64,000 nt of DNA from Actinomycetota bacterium (lineage in GTDB: Bacteria; Actinomycetota; Actinomycetes; S36-B12; UBA10799). Below the pieces are notes generated by a model, which was not told where the DNA came from, did not search any database, and saw only the letters and a program-made list of their open reading frames with translations. Below, piece after piece: positions 38,006 through 46,975 of the stretch (its first letter is position 1; each line of letters begins with the position of its first letter). The position numbers and the translations under genes were made by a program. Location: assembly GCA_020636995.1 (NCBI GenBank), contig JACJWU010000001.1:310001-374000 (forward strand), given 5' to 3'.

Positions 38006-38749
38006 TCAGGCGTACCGCGTGAGCCCCGGGGGCAGATGAACCGCTGCCGCCTCATCCACGACGAGCAGTGTGAGGCTGCGCCCATGCACACCGGCGGCGG
38101 GAACCGCCAGTGGTCCGGGGTCGTTGACGAACATGCCCACCGCATCCGCCTTGCCAGCCCCCGAGGCGATGAGCACCACCTCGTCGGCGGTGTTGATCAC
38201 GTCGAACGACATCGACACCCGCACGGGCGGCGGTTTGGGGGAATCCGTCACCGCAAAGGCAGGTCGGGTCTGGCGCAGCCCGGGATGCTCGGGGAACAGC
38301 GACGCCACATGCCCGTCCTCACCCATGCCGAGGATGCTGATGCAGAACGGCGGTCCCGGATCGCCGAACTCCGCGAGTTCCGCCACGTAGGCATCTGCCG
38401 CGTCGCCGACCTCAGCGAAGTCGTCGCTCGACGGCATCGGGTGCACGTTGGCCGTGGGGAGGTCGACGACGTCGAGAAGCGCCTCGCGCGCCATGGTGTC
38501 GTTGCGCTGCGGATCCCCGGCGGGAACGAAACGTTCGTCGGACCACCACACGTGCACACGTTCCCAGTCGATGCCCGCGTCCTGCGCCAGACTGGCAAGG
38601 GCCCCGTGACCACCGCGTCCGCCCGTGATACAGATGTGGGCCACATCATGGGTGGCGAGCGTCCGCAGAATCGCACCAGCCATGCGATTGGCGACCGTTC
38701 GCGAAACCCCCTCCGGATCCGGCTGCACGGTGATGGAGATGGCGCTCAT
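38006..38749 (-). CDS. pgl: 6-phosphogluconolactonase
   Basis: 247 aa (DevB/Pgl type). Motifs: ITGGRGGHGALASL, VHVWWSDERFVP, ISILGMGEDGHVASLFP, and VVLIASGAGKADAV near the C-terminus. It hydrolyses 6-phosphogluconolactone from the Zwf reaction. ATG 38749 overlaps the opcA stop (ATGA); a longer frame to 39154 reads the complement of opcA and is discarded. Last gene of the tal-zwf-opcA-pgl run. It ends just before the 61-bp repeats. Confidence 0.95.
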   Translation of the reverse strand: MSAISITVQPDPEGVSRTVANRMAGAILRTLATHDVAHICITGGRGGHGALASLAQDAGIDWERVHVWWSDERFVPAGDPQRNDTMAREALLDVVDLPTANVHPMPSSDDFAEVGDAADAYVAELAEFGDPGPPFCISILGMGEDGHVASLFPEHPGLRQTRPAFAVTDSPKPPPVRVSMSFDVINTADEVVLIASGAGKADAVGMFVNDPGPLAVPAAGVHGRSLTLLVVDEAAAVHLPPGLTRYA

Positions 38750-39789
38750 GGTGTCGGTTCCGCCGTCTTCGCGGATCGGCCTCGGGACGACGGCTTCTTC
38801 GCCGCCGACTTGGCCCGGCCCTCCGATGCCGCCGGCTTCGCCCGGTCCGCCGACGGCGCGGGTTTCGCGGCGGCCTTCTTGCGCCGGCTTGGGATCTCCA
38901 CCCCGGACAGGGCTTCGGCGTAGGTGTCGTCGGGATCGAGGCGACGCAGTTCCTCCCCGATCAGGTCTCGCAGATCGCGCCGGGGGAGTGGGACATCGTG
39001 GCTCGCGGTCCCGGGCCGCGACAGTCGCCCGGTGCGGCCATCGGGTCGGGTGAGTTCGATCGGTCCGGTCTTTGTGTGCATCACGACCGAGGTGATACCG
39101 GGACCCTGGCTCCGGTGCAGAGCCACGGGCACGCCCAGTGCGCTGTGCAGCCATGCCTGCAACAGGGCAGCAGACGGATTGGACCGTTCCGCGCTGACGT
39201 CAACGGCGCTGATCGGGGCGAAGGGTTGGTCGAGGGCCGCGGCGAGCATCGCACGCCACACCGTCGTTCGTGTCCATGCCAGGTCGGTGTCCCCGGCGAG
39301 GTACCCGTCCTTGCGCTGCAGGAGGGCATGCATCGGATGCCGGCTGGCGGCGGCGTCTGTGATCCGTCGCTGTGCCATCGCACCGATGGGGTCCGCAGAG
39401 GGGACATCGGGAGCCGCCGTGGGCCACCAGACCACGACCGGGGTGTCGGGCAGAAGCAGTGGCAACGCCACAGAAGCACCGTGTTCTGCCAGATCCCCGC
39501 GAAGGCGCAATCGGACGGTCTCGCCCGGCCCCATCGTGTCGCCCACGTCGATGTTGGCGTCGAGTTGCGGGTCGACCCGACCCGGCCGCGGGATCAACGT
39601 GATGATGCGGCACGGGTGTTCCATCGCGGAGAAGGACGCCGCGCGTGTGGCATCGGACTGGTTCTCCTCATCGGTGACGATGATCAACGTCAGGACCATC
39701 CCCGTTGCCGTCGCGCCGATCCGGTGGCGTTCCTCATTGATCGTCCGGACGATCTCACCCGCGGTCGTCCGTTCCAAGCGTGTGGTCAT
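38746..39789 (-). CDS. opcA: OpcA, glucose-6-phosphate dehydrogenase assembly protein
   Basis: 347 aa. Opens MTTRLERTTAGEIVRTINEERH and carries the family features LTLIIVTDEEN, PVVVWWPTAAPDVPSADPIGAMAQRRITDA and GVPVALHRSQG. OpcA supports Zwf assembly or activation in actinobacteria and cyanobacteria. The tail is a Lys/Ala/Pro-rich low-complexity stretch (KKAAAKPAPSADRAKPA) resembling histone H1-like tails. ATG 39789 overlaps the zwf stop, and the frame above it has no family similarity. Coupled on both sides by ATGA. Confidence 0.94.
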   Translation of the reverse strand: MTTRLERTTAGEIVRTINEERHRIGATATGMVLTLIIVTDEENQSDATRAASFSAMEHPCRIITLIPRPGRVDPQLDANIDVGDTMGPGETVRLRLRGDLAEHGASVALPLLLPDTPVVVWWPTAAPDVPSADPIGAMAQRRITDAAASRHPMHALLQRKDGYLAGDTDLAWTRTTVWRAMLAAALDQPFAPISAVDVSAERSNPSAALLQAWLHSALGVPVALHRSQGPGITSVVMHTKTGPIELTRPDGRTGRLSRPGTASHDVPLPRRDLRDLIGEELRRLDPDDTYAEALSGVEIPSRRKKAAAKPAPSADRAKPAASEGRAKSAAKKPSSRGRSAKTAEPTP

Positions 39790-41324
39790 GGCCGCCGCCA
39801 AACCCGGCCGTCCCGGGCCAGCATCTCGTCGGAGGAAGCAGGACCCCAAGTGCCGGGGTCGTAGGTTTCGGGCCTGCCGTTCGCCGCCCAGTTGGCCAGG
39901 ATCGGATCCAGGATGCGCCACGACATCTCGACCTCCTCGTGACGGGGGAACAGGGGAGGATCGCCCAGCAGAACGTCCAGGATGAGACGTTCGTAGGCCT
40001 CCGGACTCGACTCCGTGAAGGAGTCGCCGTACATGAAGTCCATCGTGACGTCGCGTACCTCCATCTGCGTCCCGGGCACCTTGGAGCCGAACTTCATCGT
40101 GATCCCCTCATCGGGTTGCACCCGGATCACCAGCGTGTTGGAGCCGAGTTCCTCGGTGTCCGTCGTGGCGAAGGGCAGGTGCGGGGCACGTTTGAAGACC
40201 ACGGCGATCTCGGAGACCCGCCTGCCGAGTCGCTTCCCGGTACGCAGGTAGAACGGAACGCCAGCCCACCGACGGGTGTCCACGTGCACCGTGATCGCCG
40301 CATAGGTCTCCGTGGTCGAGGTGGGCGGGATATTCGCCTCCTGCATGTATCCGCACACCTCCTCGCCACCCTGCCAGCCGGGACCGTACTGACCACGTGC
40401 GGTGTGCGCGTCGAGGTCGTCGGGCAGCACCACGGATGCCAGCACCTTCTCCTTCTCGATCCGAACATGCTCTGCGGCGAACGAGACCGGCTCCTCCATC
40501 GCCGTGAGGGCCATCAACTGCAACAAGTGGTTCTGGATGACGTCGCGCGCCGCGCCGATCCCGTCGTAGTAACCTGCCCGGCTACCGATCCCGATGTCCT
40601 CGGCCATGGTGATCTGCACGTGGTCGATGTAGTTGGAGTTCCAGATGGGTTCGAACAGTGTGTTGGCGAATCGCAGCGCCAAGAGGTTCTGAACCGTCTC
40701 CTTGCCCAGATAGTGATCGATGCGGAAGATCGAACCGCTCGGGAAGACCTCCCCCAGGACGCGGTTGAGCTCCTGCGCACTGGCCAAGTCGTGACCGAAG
40801 GGTTTCTCGATGACGACCCGCCGCCAGCCACCGCGATCCTGGGAGGCCAGGCCGGACCGTTTCAACTGTTGTACGACCAGCGGAAACAGACCAGGGGGGA
40901 TGGACAAGTAGAAGGCGGTGTTACCGCCGGTTCCCTGCTCGTTGCCCAGATCGGTCACGGTGGCCGCGAGTGCGTCGAAGGCGGCATCGTCGGTGAAGTC
41001 GCCGGCGACGAACCGGAAACCTTGGGCCAGTTGGTTCCAGACATCTTCCCGGAATTCCGTGCGCGAATGCTGTCGCACGGAGTCGTGGACCTCTTGGGCG
41101 AAGTCCTCGTTGGTGAACTCCCGGCGCGCAAACCCGACAAGCGCGAAGGAGGGCGGGAGCAGTCCGCGATTGGCCAGGTCGTAGACCGCCGGCATCAACT
41201 TCTTGCGGGACAGGTCCCCTGTGACACCGAAGATCACCAACGCGCAGGGCCCGGCCACACGCGGCAACCGCCGATCGGTGGGACTGCGCAGAGGGTTCGG
41301 GTTCGAGTACTCCGCCTGTCTCAC
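39786..41324 (-). CDS. zwf: glucose-6-phosphate 1-dehydrogenase
   Basis: 512 aa, full length. NADP-binding GVTGDLS at residues 33-39; EKPFGHD at 173-179; active-site RIDHYLGKE at 201-209; substrate site GVPFYLRTGKRL. First step of the oxidative pentose-phosphate pathway, producing NADPH. GTG start overlaps the tal stop (GTGA). Its neighbours tal, opcA and pgl share the same transcript, so pathway genes are translated in a coupled chain. Confidence 0.98.
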   Translation of the reverse strand: MRQAEYSNPNPLRSPTDRRLPRVAGPCALVIFGVTGDLSRKKLMPAVYDLANRGLLPPSFALVGFARREFTNEDFAQEVHDSVRQHSRTEFREDVWNQLAQGFRFVAGDFTDDAAFDALAATVTDLGNEQGTGGNTAFYLSIPPGLFPLVVQQLKRSGLASQDRGGWRRVVIEKPFGHDLASAQELNRVLGEVFPSGSIFRIDHYLGKETVQNLLALRFANTLFEPIWNSNYIDHVQITMAEDIGIGSRAGYYDGIGAARDVIQNHLLQLMALTAMEEPVSFAAEHVRIEKEKVLASVVLPDDLDAHTARGQYGPGWQGGEEVCGYMQEANIPPTSTTETYAAITVHVDTRRWAGVPFYLRTGKRLGRRVSEIAVVFKRAPHLPFATTDTEELGSNTLVIRVQPDEGITMKFGSKVPGTQMEVRDVTMDFMYGDSFTESSPEAYERLILDVLLGDPPLFPRHEEVEMSWRILDPILANWAANGRPETYDPGTWGPASSDEMLARDGRVWRRP

Positions 41325-42439
41325 GTCGTGCCCCTGTCGGCGGCCAACGCATCGGCGACCGTGGCCAGGAGGTCCTCCCAGGCGTTCTTGAACTTGTCGA
41401 CACCTTCAACCTCGAGGGTGTCGAAGACATCCGGCAGGTCGATGCCAAGGGCCGTCAGAGTGTCGAACACCTGCTGACTGTCCGCGGCCATACCGTCGAG
41501 GGTGTCGCCGCGGAGGTCTCCGTGATCGGCCACCGCTCGCAGAGTCGGTTCCGGCATCGTGTTCACGCACCCAGGCCCGGCCAGTTCCACCACGTACATG
41601 TCGTCGGGGAAGGCCGCGTCCTTGACGCCGGTCGATGCCCACAACGGCCGCTGCGGTCGCGCACCCGCCGCCTCCAGAACCTGCCAGCGGGGAGTCCTGA
41701 GGAACTCCTGGTAGGCCTGCCAGGCGAGGCGGGCATTGGCGATCCCGGCCTTGCCGCGCAGCGCAGCTGCCTGCTCACCACCGATCTTGTCCAACTGGCC
41801 GTCGACCGCCGTGTCGACCCTGCTGACGAAGAAGGACGCGACGCTGTGGATGTCGGCCACCGACTCGCCGGCGGCGATCCGCCGTTCCAGACCACTGGCC
41901 CACGCGTCGATGACGGCGCGGTAGCGCTCAACGCTGAAGATCAACGTGACGTTGACGCTGATGCCCTCTGAAATGGCCTGGGTGACCGCGGGCAGACCCT
42001 CCACCGTGCCCGGGATCTTGATCAACAGATTCGGGCGATCCACCTCGGCCCACAACGCCCTCGCCTGCTCGATGGTCGGCTCCGTCTGCCTGGCCAGGCG
42101 CGGGTCCACCTCGATGGAGACTCGCCCATCGACGCCGTTGGTCCTGGCCGAGACACCGGCCATCACGTCGCATGCGTTCCGGACGTCCTGGGTCGTCATC
42201 TCACGCACCGCAAAGTCCGCGTCGGCCTGTCCCGAGGCCAGACTCGCCACCTGCGTGGCGTATGCCGCCGCGCCGGTCGAAATGGCCTTGCCGAAGATCG
42301 ACGGGTTCGTGGTCACACCGACCACGTGGTCATTCTCGATCATTGCGGCCAGGCCACCGGACGTCAGGCGGCTGCGGTCGAGATCGTCGAGCCAGATCGA
42401 GACGCCGATGGTGGACAGTTCCTCGAGACGGTCGCTCAT
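41321..42439 (-). CDS. tal: transaldolase
   Basis: 372 aa, the long actinobacterial form. VGVTTNPSIFGKAI near residues 40-53, and Schiff-base Lys141 in NLLIKIPGT. It transfers dihydroxyacetone units between sugar phosphates. ATG 42439 has a very strong AAGGAGG 5 nt upstream and its own promoter-like TAGCGT, so this run can be transcribed separately from tkt. It overlaps zwf by GTGA. Confidence 0.97.
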   Translation of the reverse strand: MSDRLEELSTIGVSIWLDDLDRSRLTSGGLAAMIENDHVVGVTTNPSIFGKAISTGAAAYATQVASLASGQADADFAVREMTTQDVRNACDVMAGVSARTNGVDGRVSIEVDPRLARQTEPTIEQARALWAEVDRPNLLIKIPGTVEGLPAVTQAISEGISVNVTLIFSVERYRAVIDAWASGLERRIAAGESVADIHSVASFFVSRVDTAVDGQLDKIGGEQAAALRGKAGIANARLAWQAYQEFLRTPRWQVLEAAGARPQRPLWASTGVKDAAFPDDMYVVELAGPGCVNTMPEPTLRAVADHGDLRGDTLDGMAADSQQVFDTLTALGIDLPDVFDTLEVEGVDKFKNAWEDLLATVADALAADRGTT

Positions 42440-42460
42440 GGGATCCTCCTTAGAGGCAGA

Positions 42461-42466
42461 ACGCTA
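42461..42466 (-). promoter_or_regulatory. -10 hexamer TAGCGT for tal-zwf-opcA-pgl
   Basis: TAGCGT on the minus strand between the tetraspan gene and tal, with a leader of about 15 nt holding AAGGAGG (42445-42451). Confidence 0.45.
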
Positions 42467-42505
42467 CCGATGAACGCCGTGCCTTCGCAGAGCGAACCGC
42501 CTGCG

Positions 42506-42994
42506 TCAGGCCGCGGTCACACCCCAGGTGCCCACAATGAGCAGCATTACGGCGAACGACGCCGCTCCGATGAGCGGACCGGGCGCCCTGCGGCCCTCCT
42601 CGCGACCACTGGCGAGGTTCATGACCACCACTGAGAGCATGTACACGCCGAACACGAGGAACAATGCGGCTTCGGTGAGCAGACCCCATCCCAGCGCCAC
42701 GGCGAGCACGGCAACGGTGCCCCACGCGAGATTGGCCAGGCCCACCTCGATCTGGAAATTGTTCCGCCGGCCGTAGTCCCATCCCATCCGCGCGGCGTCG
42801 CTGCGGTGGAAGACCGAATGCCGCACGAACGACAACAGCCCGGTGCCACCGACCGCGAGCAGGCACGCGAGAGTGAGGCTCGGCGGGGTCATCGGCAGCG
42901 TGTACAAGCCGACCGCGATGCCCACACCGCCGACGATGTAGGTCGCGAGCATCAACCTCGCGGAAACGGCCGGGTCGGCGGACTCAGTCGCCAT
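42506..42994 (-). CDS. four-helix membrane protein of unknown function
   Basis: 162 aa with four hydrophobic helices (about residues 12-34, 37-56, 86-105 and 108-127, with a further one at the C-terminus). A polar loop carries SVFHRSDAARMGWDYGRRNNFQIEVGLANLAWG; the pattern of Glu, Gly and Asn-Leu next to a helix recalls a small DUF6790-type family, but I am not sure. ATG 42994 overlaps the tkt stop by 11 bp, so it is coupled to tkt; the frame above it is the shadow of tkt. Function unknown. It interrupts the otherwise standard tkt-tal order. Confidence 0.7.
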   Translation of the reverse strand: MATESADPAVSARLMLATYIVGGVGIAVGLYTLPMTPPSLTLACLLAVGGTGLLSFVRHSVFHRSDAARMGWDYGRRNNFQIEVGLANLAWGTVAVLAVALGWGLLTEAALFLVFGVYMLSVVVMNLASGREEGRRAPGPLIGAASFAVMLLIVGTWGVTAA

Positions 42995-45035
42995 GGAGGC
43001 TGGCCTCCGCCGCCGCGACCACGGCATCGGCCGTGATCCCGAACTGCTCATACAGCGTCTCGTAGTCGGCTGACGCTCCGAAGTGCTCCAGGCTGACGCA
43101 ACGACCCTGTGTTCCCACGTACGTGTACCAGGGCATCGCCCGGCCGGCTTCGACCGAGACGCGGGCCGTGACGCTGGACGGCAGCACACTTTCCCGGTAC
43201 TCGGCTGATTGCTCGTCAAACCACTCGGTGCACGGCATGGAGACCACTCGGGCCGGGATCCCCTTGGCCTGCAGCGACGTGCGCGCTGCCATGGCCAACT
43301 GCACCTCGGAACCGGTCCCGATGAGGATCACCTGCGGCTGTCCGCCGTCGGCGTCGGCCAGCACGTACCCACCACGCGCGACGCCGGCCACTTGATCGGG
43401 ATCCAGCGTCGGAACGTTCTGGCGGGTCAGTGCCAGCGCGGCCGGGCGCCGGTTCTTCAAGATCTGCAGCCATGCGGCGGACGTCTCGTTGGCATCCGCC
43501 GGACGCACGACGTCCAGTCCGGGGATCGCTCGCAGTGCGGTCAGGTGCTCGACCGGCTGATGCGTCGGGCCGTCCTCACCGAGCCCGATCGAGTCGTGGG
43601 TCCACACATACGTCACCGGAGCCTGCATCAGTGCGGCAAGTCTCACAGCCCCCCGCATGTAGTCGGAGAACACCAGGAAGGTGCCCCCGAAGGGCCGGGT
43701 GAGCCCACCCAGTGCGATGCCGTTGAGGATCGCGCCCATCGCGTGTTCGCGGATACCGAAGTGCAGGATGCGGCCGTACGGGGTCGCGCCGGGTGCCCGG
43801 GAGTCGGCGGGAAGGAACGATCCTCCGCCCTCGATGGTGGTGAGGTTGCTCTCCGCAAGGTCCGCCGATCCGCCCCAGAACTCCGGCATGACACCGGCGA
43901 TCGCGTTGATGACCTCGCCGGATGCCTTGCGCGTCGCGACCGCCTTCTGCGGGTCGAACGTGGGCATGACCGCCTCGAGTCCGTCCGGCAGGTCCTTGGC
44001 CAGCAGCCGGTCCAGCAGCGGGACTCTGTCCGGGTGCGCCGCCTTCCACGCATCGAAGGTCTCGTTCCACTGCGCATGCGCTTGCGCGCCGCGCGCCTTC
44101 ACCTCACGCACATGGTCCAACACTTCCGGTGAGACGTAGAAGTCCTGGTCGGGATCCATCCCCATCACCCGCTTGGTCTTCGCGACCTCGTCGTCGCCGA
44201 GTGCGGAGCCGTGGGACTTCCCGGTGTTCTGTGCATCCGGGGCCGGCCAGGCGATGATCGTACGCAGCGCGATGATCGAGGGCCGTCCGGTCTCGGCTTC
44301 CGCGTTGTGCATCGCGGTGGCCAGCGCCTGGATGTCGACGTCGCCGTCCACACCGAGGTCCACACGCTGGGTGTGCCAACCGTAGGCCGCGTGCCGGGCG
44401 AGCACGTCCTCACTGAACGACACCTCGGTGTTGCCTTCGATGGAGATGTGGTTGTCGTCGTAGATGACGATGAGGTTCCCCAGTTTCTGGTGACCGGCCA
44501 GGCTGGCGGCCTCGGAGGTGATGCCCTCCTGCATACAGCCGTCCCCAGCGAAAACCCAGATCTTGTGGTCGAACGGGCTGCGGCCCACCTCGGCGACCGG
44601 GTCGAAGAGCCCGCGCACGTACCGGCCGTCCATCGCCATGCCCACGCCGGTGGCATAGCCCTGCCCGAGCGGACCCGTGGTGGTCTCGATGCCGACAGTG
44701 TGCCCGTACTCGGGGTGGCCGGGGGTCTTGCTTCCCCAGGTGCGGAACGCCTCCAGATCGGACAACTCCAGCCCGTATCCGCTGAAGAAGAGCTGGATGT
44801 ACTGCGTCAGTGAACTGTGACCGTTCGAGAGCACGAACCGGTCACGACCGATCCACGACGGATCGGCAGGGTCGTGGCGCAGAAACCGCTGGTAGAGGAG
44901 GTAGGCCGCGGGAGCCAGACTCATGGCGGTTCCGGGGTGGCCGTTGCCGACCTTCTGCACGGCGTCCATGGCCAGGGCCCGGATGGTGTCCACGGCTTGA
45001 CGGTCCAGATCGGTCCATTCGACAGTCACCGGCAT
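42984..45035 (-). CDS. tkt: transketolase
   Basis: 683 aa, full length. N-terminal NGHPGTAMSLAPAAY; thiamine diphosphate motif GDGCMQEG (residues 164-171) ending in DDNHISIEG; catalytic His/Glu regions HFGIREHAMG and THDSIGLGEDGPTHQP. It moves two-carbon ketol units in the non-oxidative pentose-phosphate pathway. ATG 45035; upstream AAAGGA is very close to the start. Divergent from ctaB with 147 bp between the starts, as in other actinobacteria. Confidence 0.98.
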   Translation of the reverse strand: MPVTVEWTDLDRQAVDTIRALAMDAVQKVGNGHPGTAMSLAPAAYLLYQRFLRHDPADPSWIGRDRFVLSNGHSSLTQYIQLFFSGYGLELSDLEAFRTWGSKTPGHPEYGHTVGIETTTGPLGQGYATGVGMAMDGRYVRGLFDPVAEVGRSPFDHKIWVFAGDGCMQEGITSEAASLAGHQKLGNLIVIYDDNHISIEGNTEVSFSEDVLARHAAYGWHTQRVDLGVDGDVDIQALATAMHNAEAETGRPSIIALRTIIAWPAPDAQNTGKSHGSALGDDEVAKTKRVMGMDPDQDFYVSPEVLDHVREVKARGAQAHAQWNETFDAWKAAHPDRVPLLDRLLAKDLPDGLEAVMPTFDPQKAVATRKASGEVINAIAGVMPEFWGGSADLAESNLTTIEGGGSFLPADSRAPGATPYGRILHFGIREHAMGAILNGIALGGLTRPFGGTFLVFSDYMRGAVRLAALMQAPVTYVWTHDSIGLGEDGPTHQPVEHLTALRAIPGLDVVRPADANETSAAWLQILKNRRPAALALTRQNVPTLDPDQVAGVARGGYVLADADGGQPQVILIGTGSEVQLAMAARTSLQAKGIPARVVSMPCTEWFDEQSAEYRESVLPSSVTARVSVEAGRAMPWYTYVGTQGRCVSLEHFGASADYETLYEQFGITADAVVAAAEASLHGD

Positions 45036-45060
45036 GTCCTTTCACGAGGGTCCGTGCCCG

Positions 45061-45066
45061 AGCGTA
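45061..45066 (-). promoter_or_regulatory. -10 hexamer TACGCT for tkt
   Basis: TACGCT on the minus strand, giving a leader of about 20 nt before the tkt ATG. Confidence 0.45.
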
Positions 45067-45170
45067 TCGGCTTGCGGTGGCCGGAGGCGCCCGATGGCCG
45101 AGCGGACGGCGGTGAGCGCCGCGGGACCGGCGGGACGGCTCCAGTCGTCTCCCGCCGCACCGCCGCACGG

Positions 45171-45176
45171 TAGTCT
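45171..45176 (+). promoter_or_regulatory. -10 hexamer TAGTCT, leaderless ctaB
   Basis: TAGTCT exactly 6 nt before the GTG at 45183. Confidence 0.55.
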
Positions 45177-45182
45177 GCTGGG

Positions 45183-46094
45183 GTGGCGAGCACTCATCTC
45201 GGGACCCGGTCCGGGCCCAGCGTCAGCACGTGGCGTGCATACCTCGCCCTCACCAAGCCACGCATCATCGAACTGCTGCTGGTGACCACGGTTCCCGCGA
45301 TGGTCCTTGCCGCGCGTGGACTGCCGCCGCTGAGCACCATGCTCGCCACACTGTTCGGGGGCGCGCTGGCTGCCGCCGGGGCGAACTCGATGAACAGCGT
45401 CTACGACCGCGACATCGACTCGGTGATGAAGCGCACCAGTACGCGCCCCATGGCCACCGGACGCATCAGCCCGGTGGCCGGCTGGGCCTTCGGCAGTGCC
45501 CTGAGCGCCTTCTCCGTGATCTGGTTGGCTCTGACCACGAACCTGCTGGCGGCCGGCCTCGCCGGGCTGGCCATCTTCCTGTACGTCGTGGGCTACACGA
45601 TGTTCCTCAAGCGCCGGACCTCTCAGAACATCGTCTGGGGTGGCGCAGCGGGTTGTTTCCCGGTCCTCATCGGGTGGGCGGCAGTCACCGGTCACCTGTC
45701 CTGGACCCCGTGGGTGCTCTTCCTGGTGGTCTTCCTCTGGACGCCTCCGCACTACTGGCCGTTGTCGCTGCGCTTCCGGGAGGACTACGACAGCGCTGGG
45801 GTGCCGATGCTCCCCGTCGTTGCCGACCAGCGGCACGTGGCCGATCAGATCCTCTGGTACTCGATCGCGACCGTGGTGGCCAGCCTGGCTCTGGTGCCGG
45901 TGGCGCCTATGGGCTGGATCTACAGCGTCAGCGCGTTGCTGCTCGGACTTGTGTTCGTCTGGGAGGCGGTCCTTCTGCGCAGGCGCACGCGGTCCGGTGA
46001 GGATCCGAAGCCGATGCGCCTGTTCCACTGGTCGATCACCTATCTGGCGCTGCTCTTCCTCGTCGTGGCTGTCGACCCGCTCGTGCTGGGCTGA
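45183..46094 (+). CDS. ctaB: protoheme IX farnesyltransferase (heme O synthase)
   Basis: 303 aa UbiA-family prenyltransferase with about nine membrane helices. First Asp-rich motif NSVYDRDIDSVMKRT (residues 71-85) and second region WTPPHYWPLSLRFREDYDSAGVPM bind the farnesyl diphosphate and haem. It converts haem B to haem O for cytochrome oxidase; CtaA and SURF1 are nearby. Leaderless GTG start. Its stop overlaps the ATG of the ATP-grasp gene (TGATG), so the two are translated together. Confidence 0.96.
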   Translation: MASTHLGTRSGPSVSTWRAYLALTKPRIIELLLVTTVPAMVLAARGLPPLSTMLATLFGGALAAAGANSMNSVYDRDIDSVMKRTSTRPMATGRISPVAGWAFGSALSAFSVIWLALTTNLLAAGLAGLAIFLYVVGYTMFLKRRTSQNIVWGGAAGCFPVLIGWAAVTGHLSWTPWVLFLVVFLWTPPHYWPLSLRFREDYDSAGVPMLPVVADQRHVADQILWYSIATVVASLALVPVAPMGWIYSVSALLLGLVFVWEAVLLRRRTRSGEDPKPMRLFHWSITYLALLFLVVAVDPLVLG

Positions 46095-46975
46095 TGCACC
46101 CGCGGGTCGCGTACGTGACTCACAGGGGGTCGGCGCCGCCCGATCCTGACATCTCCGTGGCCCTCGCCGGCCTTGAGTCTGCGGGACTGGATGCTCAGAC
46201 GTGCGCCTGGGACGGTCACACCGAGTGGGACGAGTTCGATCTGGTCCTCGTGCGATCCCCCTGGGACCACGCGACACGGCGACAGGACTTCCTGCGGTGG
46301 GCGCGCCGCGTCGAGGGGGTGACGCGTCTGGCCAACTCCGCCGTGACGTTCGCCCGCAACACTGACCGCACGTACCTGCGCGACCTGCACGGACACGGAC
46401 TCCCGGTGGTTGACACCGTGTGGTTCGAGCCCGGGGACGACCCGGACACGCTGGCGTCGCAGATCCGAGCCCGGGGGTGGCAGCGCTGCACTGTGCGACC
46501 CCACGTGGGTACCGGCGGCGCCGGCGTCGAGGCGGTCGATGGCCCGGAAGAGGCCGCCGTGGCGGCGCATGATCTTGCGGTACACGGTGCTGTGGCGATG
46601 GTTCGCAACGCGAGCTGGTCCGGGCATGGCAGGCGCCTTTCGGTGGTCATGCTGGGCGGTCGCGTATCACACGCCGTGCTCACGTCCGATGATCGCGGGC
46701 CCACAGGTGCGGCCGTCGAGACGGATCTCCCGGAGCCGCTCGTCGATCTCGCTGCCTCCGTCCACGCGGTGGCAGCGGCAGGCGAGGAGTTGCTCTACGC
46801 GCGCATCGACCTGATCGATGATGAGGACCAGTGGGTGCTCGGGGCCTTCGAGGCGACCGATCCCTGCCTGTTCCTCGAGGCGTCGCCGGACGCAGCGGTC
46901 AGGCTGGGCCACACAGTGCGCGAGTGGATCATGCCTGAGGCGCAGGCAGCCGACTTCCTCGTCGGGTCAGGCTGA
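46094..46975 (+). CDS. ATP-grasp domain protein of unknown substrate
   Basis: 293 aa. LVLVRSPWDHATRRQDFLRWARRV near the start is the pattern seen in RimK/D-cycloserine-ligase-like ATP-grasp proteins, followed by NTDRTYLRDLHGHGLPVVDTVWF, a Gly-rich GTGGAGVEAV loop, RLSVVMLGG, ARIDLIDD and a final CLFLEASPDAAVRLG. Such enzymes form amide bonds through acyl phosphates. Neither substrate is known. TGATG coupling to ctaB is odd, since haem synthesis needs no known ligase. The 3' end overlaps ctaA by 47 bp antisense. Confidence 0.8.
   Translation: MHPRVAYVTHRGSAPPDPDISVALAGLESAGLDAQTCAWDGHTEWDEFDLVLVRSPWDHATRRQDFLRWARRVEGVTRLANSAVTFARNTDRTYLRDLHGHGLPVVDTVWFEPGDDPDTLASQIRARGWQRCTVRPHVGTGGAGVEAVDGPEEAAVAAHDLAVHGAVAMVRNASWSGHGRRLSVVMLGGRVSHAVLTSDDRGPTGAAVETDLPEPLVDLAASVHAVAAAGEELLYARIDLIDDEDQWVLGAFEATDPCLFLEASPDAAVRLGHTVREWIMPEAQAADFLVGSG

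Noticed and set aside
38750..39154. N-terminal extension of 6-phosphogluconolactonase.
   Set aside because: The added residues are the reverse-frame reading of opcA and low-complexity; the ATGA overlap at 38746-38749 marks the true start.
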